Shown here: positions 57,295 to 64,000 of the stretch, in pieces | Layout: the number at the start of each line of letters is the position of its first letter | Position numbering within the stretch: the first letter of the stretch is position 1 | Assembly (NCBI RefSeq): GCF_000379065.1 | Contig: NZ_KB900614.1 | Span: 4,124,133 to 4,188,132, forward strand | Source of the DNA: Salinispora mooreana | GTDB lineage: Bacteria; Actinomycetota; Actinomycetes; Mycobacteriales; Micromonosporaceae | Direction of reading: 5' to 3' | DNA length: 64,000 nt | Notes under the pieces: model-generated | Told to the model about the DNA's origin: nothing | Databases searched by the model: none | What the model saw: the letters and a program-made list of their open reading frames with translations, nothing else | Made by a program: the position numbers and the translations under genes

Positions 57295-57786
57295 TCAGGG
57301 GGCGGGGATGCTCGGCGGCTCGCCGGCGCCGTAGGACCAACCCTCGACGCTGCCCGGGGCCGGGTCGTAGTTGAGCACGCCCTTGTCGCTGTACTCCCAG
57401 CTACCGCCGCTGGATGCGTGCCAGTACGACCAGTACCCGGTGGCCTGCGGGGTGTCGATGCAGGGTTCGACATCCGGGGTGGGTAGGCCGCCGAGACGGC
57501 AGACGAAGGCCAGCCCCCAGCGGAGGGTGCCCTCGACGGCGAAGCCGGCGTCCTGGATGGCAGCCAGCCCGGTGGCCGGGTCGCCCGGGGCGCAGGCAAC
57601 CTCGACGTCGCCACCGAGCGCGGTGAAGTCGACCACCACGGTGACGCCCGAGGTGCCGTCACAGGCGTCGGCGTGTGCGGCCTGGGGGGCGGGCTCGACC
57701 GCGGTCAGGGCGATCCCGGCGACGGCGGCGGCCAACAGGCCGGCGACGCGGGTGCGGATGGTGGTTCGGGGGTGGGACACGACCAT
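57295..57786 (-). CDS. Secreted free transcobalamin beta-domain-like protein
   Basis: This 163-aa protein has a signal peptide (AGLLAAAVAGIALTAV, cleaving near AHA). A single domain follows that parallels the anchored beta-domain protein: SGVTVVVDFTALGGDVEV, GLAAIQDAGFAVEGTLRW, VCRLGG and TGYWSYWHASSGGSW, ending EGWSYGAGEP. Cys positions are the same in both (four Cys likely forming two disulfides). It has no stalk or anchor, so it would be released. AAAGGC precedes the ATG, and the sequence GAAAGGCAC before the start is shared with the alpha-domain gene. A second cobalamin riboswitch lies upstream, so it is induced when B12 is scarce. Confidence 0.72.
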   Translation of the reverse strand: MVVSHPRTTIRTRVAGLLAAAVAGIALTAVEPAPQAAHADACDGTSGVTVVVDFTALGGDVEVACAPGDPATGLAAIQDAGFAVEGTLRWGLAFVCRLGGLPTPDVEPCIDTPQATGYWSYWHASSGGSWEYSDKGVLNYDPAPGSVEGWSYGAGEPPSIPAP

Positions 57787-57894
57787 CAGGAGTGCCTTTC
57801 CGCCCTGCGGTCGTCAGAACCCGGGCCGATCGCTGTTGGTCAGCGTCGGGTCGGGGCCTCCGACCCGTGGGCCACGACGGGTGGGTGGGAATGC

Positions 57895-58010
57895 GCGAGT
57901 GTGGCGGGTATTCGGGCTTGCCGTCGGGGTGCACCTCGACGGCCTACCGTTGCGGGCCAGCGCCGGATTTTGACCGGACTTCCCCCGCGCGCACGCGTTG
58001 GTTCAGTTGT
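57895..58010 (-). ncRNA. Cobalamin riboswitch 2 (upstream of free beta-domain gene)
   Basis: On the minus strand GGGGGAAGTCCGGT, AAATCCGGCGCTGG and CCCGCAACGGTAGG match the conserved core, and CAAGCCCGAATACCCGCC matches the 3' conserved strand. Start codon is about 110 bases downstream. Confidence 0.87.
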
Positions 58011-58159
58011 CGCGACAGTCTGAGCCGGCGCGACCAGCGCTGTCAACCGGCCATGCTGCGGGCGCGCGTCGGGCAGCGCGCCTGCCGATTCTGACCGAGC
58101 CACACCATGTGGCGTCGTTGACGCGACGGACGACGAGTGGTGTGCTCAGAACGCAACGG

Positions 58160-58180
58160 TAATGAAAACCGAGATCATTA
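58160..58180. promoter_or_regulatory. Fur/Zur-like operator candidate (TAATGA-N9-TCATTA)
   Basis: Perfect 6-base arms flank an A-rich centre, with TATCA following, so the site resembles metal-repressor boxes of Fur-family proteins (TGATAATGA / TCATTATCA). It lies 18 bases before the start of the SCO5389-like gene, overlapping its probable transcription start. Confidence 0.45.
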
Positions 58181-58197
58181 TCAGTCTGAGGAGGATC

Positions 58198-58590
58198 ATG
58201 TCTCTCACCGTGCCACCGGACCTGTTACGGTCCGCCGAGTCAGGCCCTGTTGACGACGACGCCTTCGTCTCCTGCGTCCGCGACTCACTGCCGTACGCCT
58301 GGCAGACCGTCAGCCGGGTGGCGGCGGAGCTGGCGTCCTCCGACGCCGAGTTCGCCGACAACGTCGTCCCGCCGTCGACCGAGGAGGAGCGGGGTCAGCT
58401 CCTACGCGCGCTGGCCAGCGATGCCATCCGGTCCAGCCTCGAGCGTCACTTCGGCGTCAAGCTGGCCTTCCAGAACTGTCACCGGGTCGCGGCGTTCCGG
58501 CACTCCGCAGTGGACTCGGAAACCCACCGCCGCTTCATCTCCGTCCGCGGCCAGCTACTCAACCAGTCTCCCGAACTGCGCAACTGCTGA
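58198..58590 (+). CDS. SCO5389-like conserved actinobacterial protein
   Basis: This 130-aa protein begins MSLTVPPDLLRSAESGPVDD, then FVSCVRDSLPYAWQTVSRV, FADNVVPPSTEEERGQLLRA, LERHFGVKLAFQNCHRVAAF and ends LLNQSPELRNC. I recall this pattern as a family annotated after SCO5389 of Streptomyces, without known function. GAGGAGG lies directly upstream of the ATG. The Fur/Zur-like dyad in the promoter suggests metal-dependent expression. Single-gene unit. Confidence 0.65.
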   Translation: MSLTVPPDLLRSAESGPVDDDAFVSCVRDSLPYAWQTVSRVAAELASSDAEFADNVVPPSTEEERGQLLRALASDAIRSSLERHFGVKLAFQNCHRVAAFRHSAVDSETHRRFISVRGQLLNQSPELRNC

Positions 58591-58718
58591 TCCGGCTACC
58601 ACCCGGCGGGTCGGCTGAGTGATCCACCTCCTCCGGCCCGCCGGGTAACCCCAATCAACCGCCGCCACGCTCCTGCGACATGACCTCAGGACCACGTCGG
58701 TAGTTACCGAGATGTCGG

Positions 58719-59195
58719 CTAGCTGGGGGGCTTCGGCGGGGCGATATTGCGGAACCGCTCGTGCGCGGACTGGCGGCTGATGCCGAGCGCGTTGCCGATC
58801 TCGGCCCAGGAGAGTCCGGTCGCCCGCGCCTGGGTCACGGCCTGTTCGATGAGGGGACGTTGCCAGCGCTCCACCTGGGCGAGGATGCCGAGCGCCTGTA
58901 GCGGCCAGGTGGTGGTCAGTTCGGCGACGCCGTCCCGCAGCGTGTCGGAGCGGTTGAGCAGCCAGCCGGGCGGAGTGGCGGCTAGGAGCGGCCGGATGTG
59001 CCCGCCCCACTCGGAGGTGGCCATCCAGTGCCCCTCGTCAACGGCCGGGTAGTCCCGGCTGCCGACCCAGCCGCAGCTACATCCGGCCCGATAGCCGACG
59101 GCGTCGGCCGGCGCTGCCGCGCCCGTCTTCAGCGTTCCGTCCCGCAGCCGGAATCCGACGAGCTCAGCATGCCCCGGAACCATCTCCTCCGTCAT
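58719..59195 (-). CDS. Hypothetical HTH protein
   Basis: This 158-aa protein has an N-terminal half (AGCSCGWVGSRDYPAVDEGHW) with two Cys and a His that is unassigned. The C-terminal third, IEQAVTQARATGLSWAEIGN followed by ALGISRQSAHERFRNI, is a helix-turn-helix of the kind found in sigma-70 region 4 and AsnC-like small actinomycete proteins. It is likely a DNA-binding protein, divergent from the beta-lactamase-family gene, which it may control. Confidence 0.65.
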   Translation of the reverse strand: MTEEMVPGHAELVGFRLRDGTLKTGAAAPADAVGYRAGCSCGWVGSRDYPAVDEGHWMATSEWGGHIRPLLAATPPGWLLNRSDTLRDGVAELTTTWPLQALGILAQVERWQRPLIEQAVTQARATGLSWAEIGNALGISRQSAHERFRNIAPPKPPS

Positions 59196-59302
59196 CCAGT
59201 CAGCATAGGCTAGTCAGGATTGCCTGACATCGCCAGTAAGGCTATCTTGACGACGTTGCTTCGGGTGGTCGGCACCCGGAGCCGGCACTCCGGAGGGAAT
59301 CC

Positions 59303-60478
59303 ATGCCCGTGGCACATGGCACCGTCGCGCCGGGATACGAGCCGGTTCGAGCGGCATTCCAGGCGAACGTCGAAGCAGGCTCCGAGATCGGCGCCGCCGT
59401 CAGCGTCTACCGGCACGGCCGGGAGGTAGTCCGACTCTGGGGCGGCGTCGCTGATCCCGCCACCGACCGCCCATGGCGGGAGGACACCCTCCAGCTGGTC
59501 TACTCGGCCACCAAGAGCGCACCCGCTGCCTGCGCGCACCTGCTGGCCCAGCGCGGGCAGCTCGACCTGGCCGCCCCCGTGGCCGCGTACTGGCCGGAGT
59601 TCGCGGCGGCCGGCAAGGGCGGCATCCCGGTCCGCTGGCTCCTGTCCCACCAGGCAGGGCTGCCGGTGCTCGACCGCCCGGTCCCGCTGACGACCGCGCT
59701 CACCGGGGAGCCGGTCGTCGCCGCGCTGGCCGCCCAGGCACCTGCCTGGCCGCCGGGCACGGCGCACGGCTACCACGCGCTCACCTACGGCTGGCTGGTC
59801 GGCGAGGTGGTACACCGCGTCTCCGGCCGCAGCCTCGGCACCTACTTCGCCGACGAGATCGCCACCCCGCTCGGCCTGGACTTCTGGATCGGCCTGCCGG
59901 CCGCCGAGGCGCACCGGGTCGCCCGGATCACCGAGCAGCCGGTCGCCCCGCCCGCCTCGCCCAAGGCGATGCCGGCGGGGCTACGGGAGACGCGGGCCGC
60001 GTCTACCGGCCGCACCTCGCTGGCCGTCCGGTCGATAATGGTGACCGACCCGCCGCTCGACCTCACCGACCCACGTGCCTGGGCGGCGGAGATCCCCGCG
60101 GTGAACGGTATCTGCACCGCCTCGTCCCTGGCCCGCTTCTACGCGGGCCTGATCGGTGAGGTTGACGGCGTCCGGATCCTCGACCCGGCCACGCTCGCCG
60201 CCGCCACCCGGGAACAGGCCAACGGCGTTGACCAGGTGCTGCGGGTGCCGACCCGGCCGGCGCTCGGCTTCGGCCTGCCCCTGCCGGAGCAGCCCTGGTG
60301 GTCACCGACCGCCTTCGGCTTCCCCGGGCACGGCGGCTCACTCGGTTACGCCGACCCGGCCAGCGGGATCGCCTTCGGATACGTGACGAACGGGCTGCGG
60401 GTCTCCATGGCCCCGGACCCCAGGACGACGGGCCTGATCAGGGCCCTCCAGTCGGTGCTCTCCCATCAGCCGGCCTGA
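59303..60478 (+). CDS. Beta-lactamase-fold serine hydrolase (class C / EstB family)
   Basis: This 391-aa protein has nucleophile and base SATK (SxxK), then a Tyr motif in HGYHALTYGWLVG (YxN position occupied by Tyr-x-Ala/Leu), and a C-terminal GHGGSLGYADP (HGG for KTG). No signal peptide. These intracellular family members are esterases or peptidases rather than true beta-lactamases. GGAGGGAA precedes the ATG. It stands alone between the HTH gene and the broken glycosyltransferase. Confidence 0.85.
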   Translation: MPVAHGTVAPGYEPVRAAFQANVEAGSEIGAAVSVYRHGREVVRLWGGVADPATDRPWREDTLQLVYSATKSAPAACAHLLAQRGQLDLAAPVAAYWPEFAAAGKGGIPVRWLLSHQAGLPVLDRPVPLTTALTGEPVVAALAAQAPAWPPGTAHGYHALTYGWLVGEVVHRVSGRSLGTYFADEIATPLGLDFWIGLPAAEAHRVARITEQPVAPPASPKAMPAGLRETRAASTGRTSLAVRSIMVTDPPLDLTDPRAWAAEIPAVNGICTASSLARFYAGLIGEVDGVRILDPATLAAATREQANGVDQVLRVPTRPALGFGLPLPEQPWWSPTAFGFPGHGGSLGYADPASGIAFGYVTNGLRVSMAPDPRTTGLIRALQSVLSHQPA

Positions 60479-60499
60479 ACCGCGCGCGGTTTCCCCGTT

Positions 60500-61119
60500 C
60501 CCCGGCGGGGAATCCCCGTCCGGGTACGGCCGTGGCGCGTGCGGCCGGCAGGTTCCGGCTCCTCACCGTCGGCCGTCTCGTGCCACGGAAGGGTTTCGAG
60601 ACCGTCATCCGGGCGATGGCGCTGCTGTCCGACGCGGAATGCGTCGTGGTCGGTGGCCCGCCGGGCGTGCTGGAGGCTGATCCGTCGGCCCGGCGGCTGT
60701 GGGCGCTGGCGGAGGAGTGCGGCGTCGCCGATCGGGTCAAGTTGGTCGGCGCGGTGCCGCGGGAGGCGATGGGCGATTGGTACCGCTCGGCGGACGTGCT
60801 GGTCGCGGCCCCCTGGTACGAGCCATTCGGGCTTACCCTGCTGGAAGGAATGGCCTGCGGTCTGCCCGTCGTCGGCACCGCGGTCGGGGGCCTGCGGGAC
60901 ACCGTGGTGGACGGGGTGACCGGTGACCTCGTGCCAGCCCGGAACCCACGGGCGTTGAGCACCGCGCTCCGGCGGCTACTCGACGACGAACCCCGTCGGT
61001 CCGCGTACGCCAGCGTGGGCCGCGAGCGGGCGCAGACGTACTCCTGGTCGGCCACCGCGGCGCGGTTGGCGGCGCTGTACGGCGAGGCCGTGGCGGTGCG
61101 GCGGTCGGCGCTGGGATGA
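60500..61119 (+). pseudogene. C-terminal half of a GT4 glycosyltransferase
   Basis: From about residue FRLLTVGRLVPRKGFETVI the frame matches the nucleotide-sugar-binding domain of GT-B family 4: ECVVVGGPPGV, VKLVGAVPREAMGDWYRSAD, APWYEPFGLTLLEGMACGLP (the E-x7-E motif) and VVGTAVGGLRDTVVDG. The N-terminal acceptor domain (about 170-200 residues) is absent, and the frame further upstream is antisense-like noise inside the previous gene. A relic; a free C-terminal product would lack activity. Confidence 0.75.
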
Positions 61120-61147
61120 TCGCGGTATCCGATCTAGAGTGTCAGGT

Positions 61148-61948
61148 ATGTCGATCACGGATCAGGCGTTGGCGATCGAGGCGGCGGAGGCGGGAGCGAC
61201 GGTCGTTCGCTCCCACTACGGGTCGGCGCTGACCCGGTTCTCGAAGGGCGGGGACGACTTCGCCACCACAGCGGACCTCGCGGCAGAGAAGGCGATTCTG
61301 GACACCCTGCGCGCGGCGCGTCCGGGTGATGTCCTGGTGGGGGAGGAGAGCGGGCGCACCGGCACCGGCGACAGCGGGCGGATCTGGCTGGTCGACCCCT
61401 TGTGCGGGACCTTGAACTTCGCCGCGCGGACCATGCTGGTCTCGGTCAACGTGGCGCTGCGGAGCGGGACGCAGCCCACCGTCGCCGCCGCCGCGGACCC
61501 GTTCAGTGACGAGGTGTTCTGGACTGACGGCACCGCCGCCTACGTCCGTCAGGGAGGTGTGGACGAGCGGCTCGTCCCATCAGCCGACTCGAAGCTGGTG
61601 GACCTCAACCTCGACCCGCCGTTTCCGAACGAGAGCGAGTTCCACGTCGCGCGGATGTTTGCCGAGAAGAGCTTCGTCGGGCGGTTCCACCCGCGCGTGG
61701 TCTCCAGCACCCTGGCCGTGACCTGGGTCGCCGCCGGCCGTCGCGCCGGCTTCGTCACCGACGGACACCAGCTCGGCGACAGCGTGCACTTCGCGGCGGG
61801 AATCGCCCTCTGTGAGGCGGCGGGTTGCGTGGTCTCCGGAATTGACGGACAGCCGCCGCACTCCGGGCTGGGTGGTCTTGTTGTGGCTGCCGACGAGCAG
61901 ACGCACCGCGCCCTGTTGGCATCCATTGAGAACCAAAAGCCGGCCTGA
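61148..61948 (+). CDS. Inositol-monophosphatase-family protein with DPLCGT motif
   Basis: This 266-aa protein has the IMPase fold: FATTADLAAEKAILDTL, VGEESG (Glu metal ligand), WLVDPLCGTLNFA and DGHQLGDSVHFAAGIALCEAAG. In active IMPases the second motif is DPxDGT, whose second Asp is a metal ligand and part of the catalytic site; here it is Cys. The protein may have changed metal use or substrate, or be non-catalytic. TAGAGT lies seven bases before the ATG (leaderless). The last gene residues end 8 bases before the alpha/beta hydrolase frame. Confidence 0.8.
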   Translation: MSITDQALAIEAAEAGATVVRSHYGSALTRFSKGGDDFATTADLAAEKAILDTLRAARPGDVLVGEESGRTGTGDSGRIWLVDPLCGTLNFAARTMLVSVNVALRSGTQPTVAAAADPFSDEVFWTDGTAAYVRQGGVDERLVPSADSKLVDLNLDPPFPNESEFHVARMFAEKSFVGRFHPRVVSSTLAVTWVAAGRRAGFVTDGHQLGDSVHFAAGIALCEAAGCVVSGIDGQPPHSGLGGLVVAADEQTHRALLASIENQKPA

Positions 61949-61995
61949 ATAGGGTGACGGCGGTTTCGGGCCGCCAGGGTGAGGGAGTTCGTACG

Positions 61996-62793
61996 GTGCG
62001 GCGGGTGACAGTCCGTCGGGACGGGGTGGTGCTGTCCTGCCTTGTGGACGGCTCCGGCGACGATGTGGTCGTGCTGCTGCACGGGCTGGCCGGCAGCGCT
62101 GCGGAGTTGGTGCCAACGGCGGAGGCGCTGCTACCGGAGCACCGTGTGATCGTGGTGGATCAGCGCGGGCACGGCCACTCGACCCGACGGCCGCAGGACC
62201 TCTCCCGCCGGGCGTACGTCGAGGACGTGGTTGCTGTCGTCACTGAGGTCGCCGGCGGTGCATCGGTGACGGTCGTTGGCCAGTCGATGGGCGGGCACAC
62301 CGCGTTGCTCTTCGCCGCCGAGTATCCCGAGCTGGTGCGTCGGCTGGTGCTGCTGGAGGGCGGTGTCGGGGGCCGCGAGGATCGGGGGGACTACCCGGCC
62401 GAGCTGGGTGCCTTCTTCGCCTCGTGGCCGGTGCCGTTCGCCGATGTCCGCCAGGCCGCCGAGTTTCTGGGCGACACCCCGGTGGCCCAGGCCTGGCTGC
62501 GGGACCTGGACCGGTGCCCGGACGGGCTCTGGCCGCGATTCGAGCCGGCGGTGATGCGGGACGCCATCGCGGCCGTCGCCGACCGGGCCTGCTGGGCCGA
62601 GTGGCAGCAGGTGCAGGCACCCACCCTGCTGGTGTGTGGCGAGCACGGGATCATCCCCGCCGCCGAGGTGCGGCGAATGGTGTCCCTGCGTCCGGACGTC
62701 GAGCAGGTCGTCGTTGCTGGTGCCGGGCACGACGTCCACCTGGAAGACCGGGACACCTGGGTGCGCGCCCTGCGGCAGTTTATCAGCCGCTGA
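61996..62793 (+). CDS. Alpha/beta hydrolase
   Basis: About 265 aa with oxyanion-loop HGLAGSAAEL, VVDQRGHGHS, nucleophile elbow GQSMGGHTA, acid near LLVCGEHGIIP and catalytic His in GAGHDVHLEDRDTW: a complete triad. A cap domain lies between about 130 and 190. I prefer the GTG at 61996, in front of the first conserved strand (VRRVTVRRDG); a frame from 61954 exists. It follows the IMPase-like gene closely and may be co-transcribed. The substrate is not visible. Confidence 0.83.
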   Translation: MRRVTVRRDGVVLSCLVDGSGDDVVVLLHGLAGSAAELVPTAEALLPEHRVIVVDQRGHGHSTRRPQDLSRRAYVEDVVAVVTEVAGGASVTVVGQSMGGHTALLFAAEYPELVRRLVLLEGGVGGREDRGDYPAELGAFFASWPVPFADVRQAAEFLGDTPVAQAWLRDLDRCPDGLWPRFEPAVMRDAIAAVADRACWAEWQQVQAPTLLVCGEHGIIPAAEVRRMVSLRPDVEQVVVAGAGHDVHLEDRDTWVRALRQFISR

Positions 62794-62841
62794 CACATCG
62801 ACACGACATCTGGTGTTGCATGCCGGGCGGGGGCGGCATAT

Positions 62842-63046
62842 ATGGTGTCTCCCGTAGCTGGTTCGGCGCTCCCACCGGGGAGTGGTCGAGGCAAGAGGGA
62901 ACCCGGTGGAAGTCCGGGACTGCCCCGCAGCGGTGAGTGGGAACGACCGCCGTCATCACGCACTGGGCTGATCGAAGCCTGGGAAGCGACGGCCAGTAGG
63001 CGACCGGGTCCCCCGGGCGTGCCCGCGAGTCCGAAGACCTGCCAGC
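62842..63046 (+). ncRNA. Cobalamin riboswitch 3 (upstream of nrdA)
   Basis: GGGAACCCGGTGGAAGTCCG and GGACTGCCCCGCAGCGGTGA match the conserved core exactly, and GCGAGTCCGAAGACCTGCC is the 3' strand. A long variable middle lies between. In Streptomyces a B12 riboswitch shuts the class Ia nrdABS operon when adenosylcobalamin is present, so that the B12-dependent class II enzyme is used; the same layout is seen here. Confidence 0.95.
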
Positions 63047-63104
63047 GCGCCGCACGCGTCGCGTGCGGCGGTCGGCGGCCGCGCGGGACGGCCGACGCCC
63101 GCAG

Positions 63105-63133
63105 CCGCCCGGTGTGGTTACCCCACCGGGCGG
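63105..63133 (+). terminator. Hairpin in the nrdA leader
   Basis: CCGCCCGGTG and CACCGGGCGG form a perfect 10-bp stem after the riboswitch, with a further GCCGCACGC / GCGTGCGGC hairpin at about 63048-63069. One of these probably is the regulated terminator of the riboswitch, although no T tract follows. Confidence 0.55.
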
Positions 63134-63192
63134 ATGATCGTGGCGTCCCCCTGCGCGTTCGTCGACCTCGTCGGCAGGCGGAGGAGGGGGAG

Positions 63193-64000
63193 ATGACAAC
63201 GACGCGGGAACGCGCCACGAACGGGTCGGCCGGGGAGACGACGGCGACGCGGAAGGGTGCCACGAACGGGTCGGCCGGTGCGGAGCAGCAGCAGCAGCGG
63301 CGGCAGGTGATGGAGGTCCGCAAGCGCAACGGCGACAGCGAGCCGGTGGATGTCAACAAGATCGTCCGCGCGGTGGAGCGGTGGGTCGCGGACCTGAACG
63401 AGGTGGACCCGCTGCGGGTGGCGACCAAGACGATCAGCGGCCTGTACGACGGGGCGACAACGGCCGAGTTGGACCGGCTGTCGATCCAGACGGCGGCGGA
63501 GCTGATCGGCGAGGAGCCGCAGTATTCGAAGCTGGCGGCGCGACTGCTGGCCGCGTACGTGGACAAGGAGGTCCGGGGGCAGCAGGTCGCGAGCTTCAGC
63601 CAGTCCATCCGGTACGCCCATGGCCTCGGGTTGATCAGCGACGACACCGCCGCCTTCGTGTCCCGCAACGCCCGCAAGCTGGACGACGCGGTGGACCCCG
63701 CCGGCGACCTGCGGTTCGAGTACTTCGGGCTGCGTACCGTCGCGGACCGCTACCTGCTGCGGCACCCGCAGTCGCGGCTGGTGGTGGAGTCCCCGCAGTA
63801 CTGGCTGTTGCGGGTGGCCTGCGGACTGTCGGGAACCCCGGCCGAGGCGATCGGGTTCTACCGGCTGATGTCGTCGCTGGCGTACCTGCCCAGCTCGCCG
63901 ACGCTGTTCAACTCCGGCACCCGACACACCCAGATGTCGTCGTGCTTCCTGGTCGACTCGCCCCGCGACGAGCTGGACTCCATCTACCAGCGGTACCACC
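63193..64000 (+). CDS. nrdA: Class I ribonucleotide reductase large subunit (partial, 3' end outside window)
   Basis: 269 codons are visible. A Thr/Gly/Ala-rich N-terminal tag with a near-duplicate (RATNGSAG ... GATNGSAG) precedes the ATP-cone (about residues 45-130: MEVRKRNGDSEPVDVNKIV, then ELIGEEPQYSKLAARLLAAY). The start of the R1 barrel follows (FGLRTVADRYLLR, ESPQYWLLRVA, YLPSSPTLFNSGTRHTQMSS, CFL with the first active-site Cys). It reduces NDPs with the NrdB radical subunit, presumably encoded downstream. GAGGAGGGGG lies just before the ATG. Controlled by cobalamin riboswitch 3. Confidence 0.9.
   Translation, partial: MTTTRERATNGSAGETTATRKGATNGSAGAEQQQQRRQVMEVRKRNGDSEPVDVNKIVRAVERWVADLNEVDPLRVATKTISGLYDGATTAELDRLSIQTAAELIGEEPQYSKLAARLLAAYVDKEVRGQQVASFSQSIRYAHGLGLISDDTAAFVSRNARKLDDAVDPAGDLRFEYFGLRTVADRYLLRHPQSRLVVESPQYWLLRVACGLSGTPAEAIGFYRLMSSLAYLPSSPTLFNSGTRHTQMSSCFLVDSPRDELDSIYQRYH

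Noticed and set aside
59303..60478. True class C beta-lactamase conferring resistance
   Set aside because: No signal peptide and HGG in place of KTG with a changed Tyr motif; fits intracellular EstB-type esterases better.
1..64000. CRISPR arrays, rRNA genes or a replication origin
   Set aside because: No regularly spaced identical repeats of CRISPR length, no rRNA-like sequence and no DnaA-box cluster or replication genes were seen.

Overview
The window is chromosomal DNA from a high-GC filamentous actinomycete. Several signs make Micromonosporaceae (Micromonospora or Salinispora type) likely, though this is inference: very GC-rich third codon positions, many starts 6-8 bases after a TANNNT -10 box (leaderless pattern), NRPS genes with an MbtH partner, a modular secreted cellulase, and a class I nrdA behind a cobalamin riboswitch, an arrangement known from Streptomyces.

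Left part (1-7.3 kb) is accessory DNA. It holds a recombinase module (zinc-ribbon protein cut by the window edge, Cro-like HTH protein, tyrosine recombinase, all on the minus strand), two broken tyrosine integrases, a CutA-like gene facing an XRE/TPR regulator with shared TGTCCGC sites, a HicAB pair whose toxin lacks its catalytic histidine, the 3' half of a tRNA (probable old attachment site), and short related ORFs. From 7.8 to 19.5 kb come an acetyltransferase, an ArsI/CadI-type dioxygenase with a Cys-rich tail, a divergent MFS/DeoR pair, two tandem secreted beta-helix paralogs, two RNHCP zinc proteins, a P450, and a secreted GH12-CBM13-GH5 cellulase with a CebR-type operator.

From 20.0 to about 41 kb lies a nonribosomal peptide cluster. 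Gene order is MbtH, NRPS (A-T-C-A-T), kynurenine-3-monooxygenase-like flavoprotein, small DUF6875-like protein, NRPS (C-A-T), NRPS (C-A-T-reductase), MFS exporter and O-methyltransferase. Most of these overlap or nearly touch, which indicates one transcript. The logic predicts a four-residue peptide with a free N-terminus, released reductively as an aldehyde or a cyclic imine. An XRE regulator with twin palindromes, an ABC exporter and a membrane-anchored penicillin-acylase-family hydrolase follow. A methyltransferase/P450 pair on the minus strand comes next.

From 47.2 to 51 kb is a PadR-ABC-FtsX operon. The most unusual locus is 51-58 kb on the minus strand: two cobalamin riboswitches control secreted proteins that look like the two halves of animal intrinsic factor/transcobalamin. 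The alpha-barrel half carries a class E sortase LAxTG anchor; the beta half occurs twice, once membrane-anchored and once free. They sit upstream of a complete ECF transporter (T, fused A-A, S). I read this as a B12 capture and uptake system. A third cobalamin riboswitch precedes nrdA at the right edge, which would let the cell use B12 supply to choose between ribonucleotide reductases. Between them are an SCO5389-like protein with a Fur/Zur-like box, a HTH protein, a beta-lactamase-family hydrolase, a truncated glycosyltransferase, an IMPase-like protein with an altered motif and an alpha/beta hydrolase.
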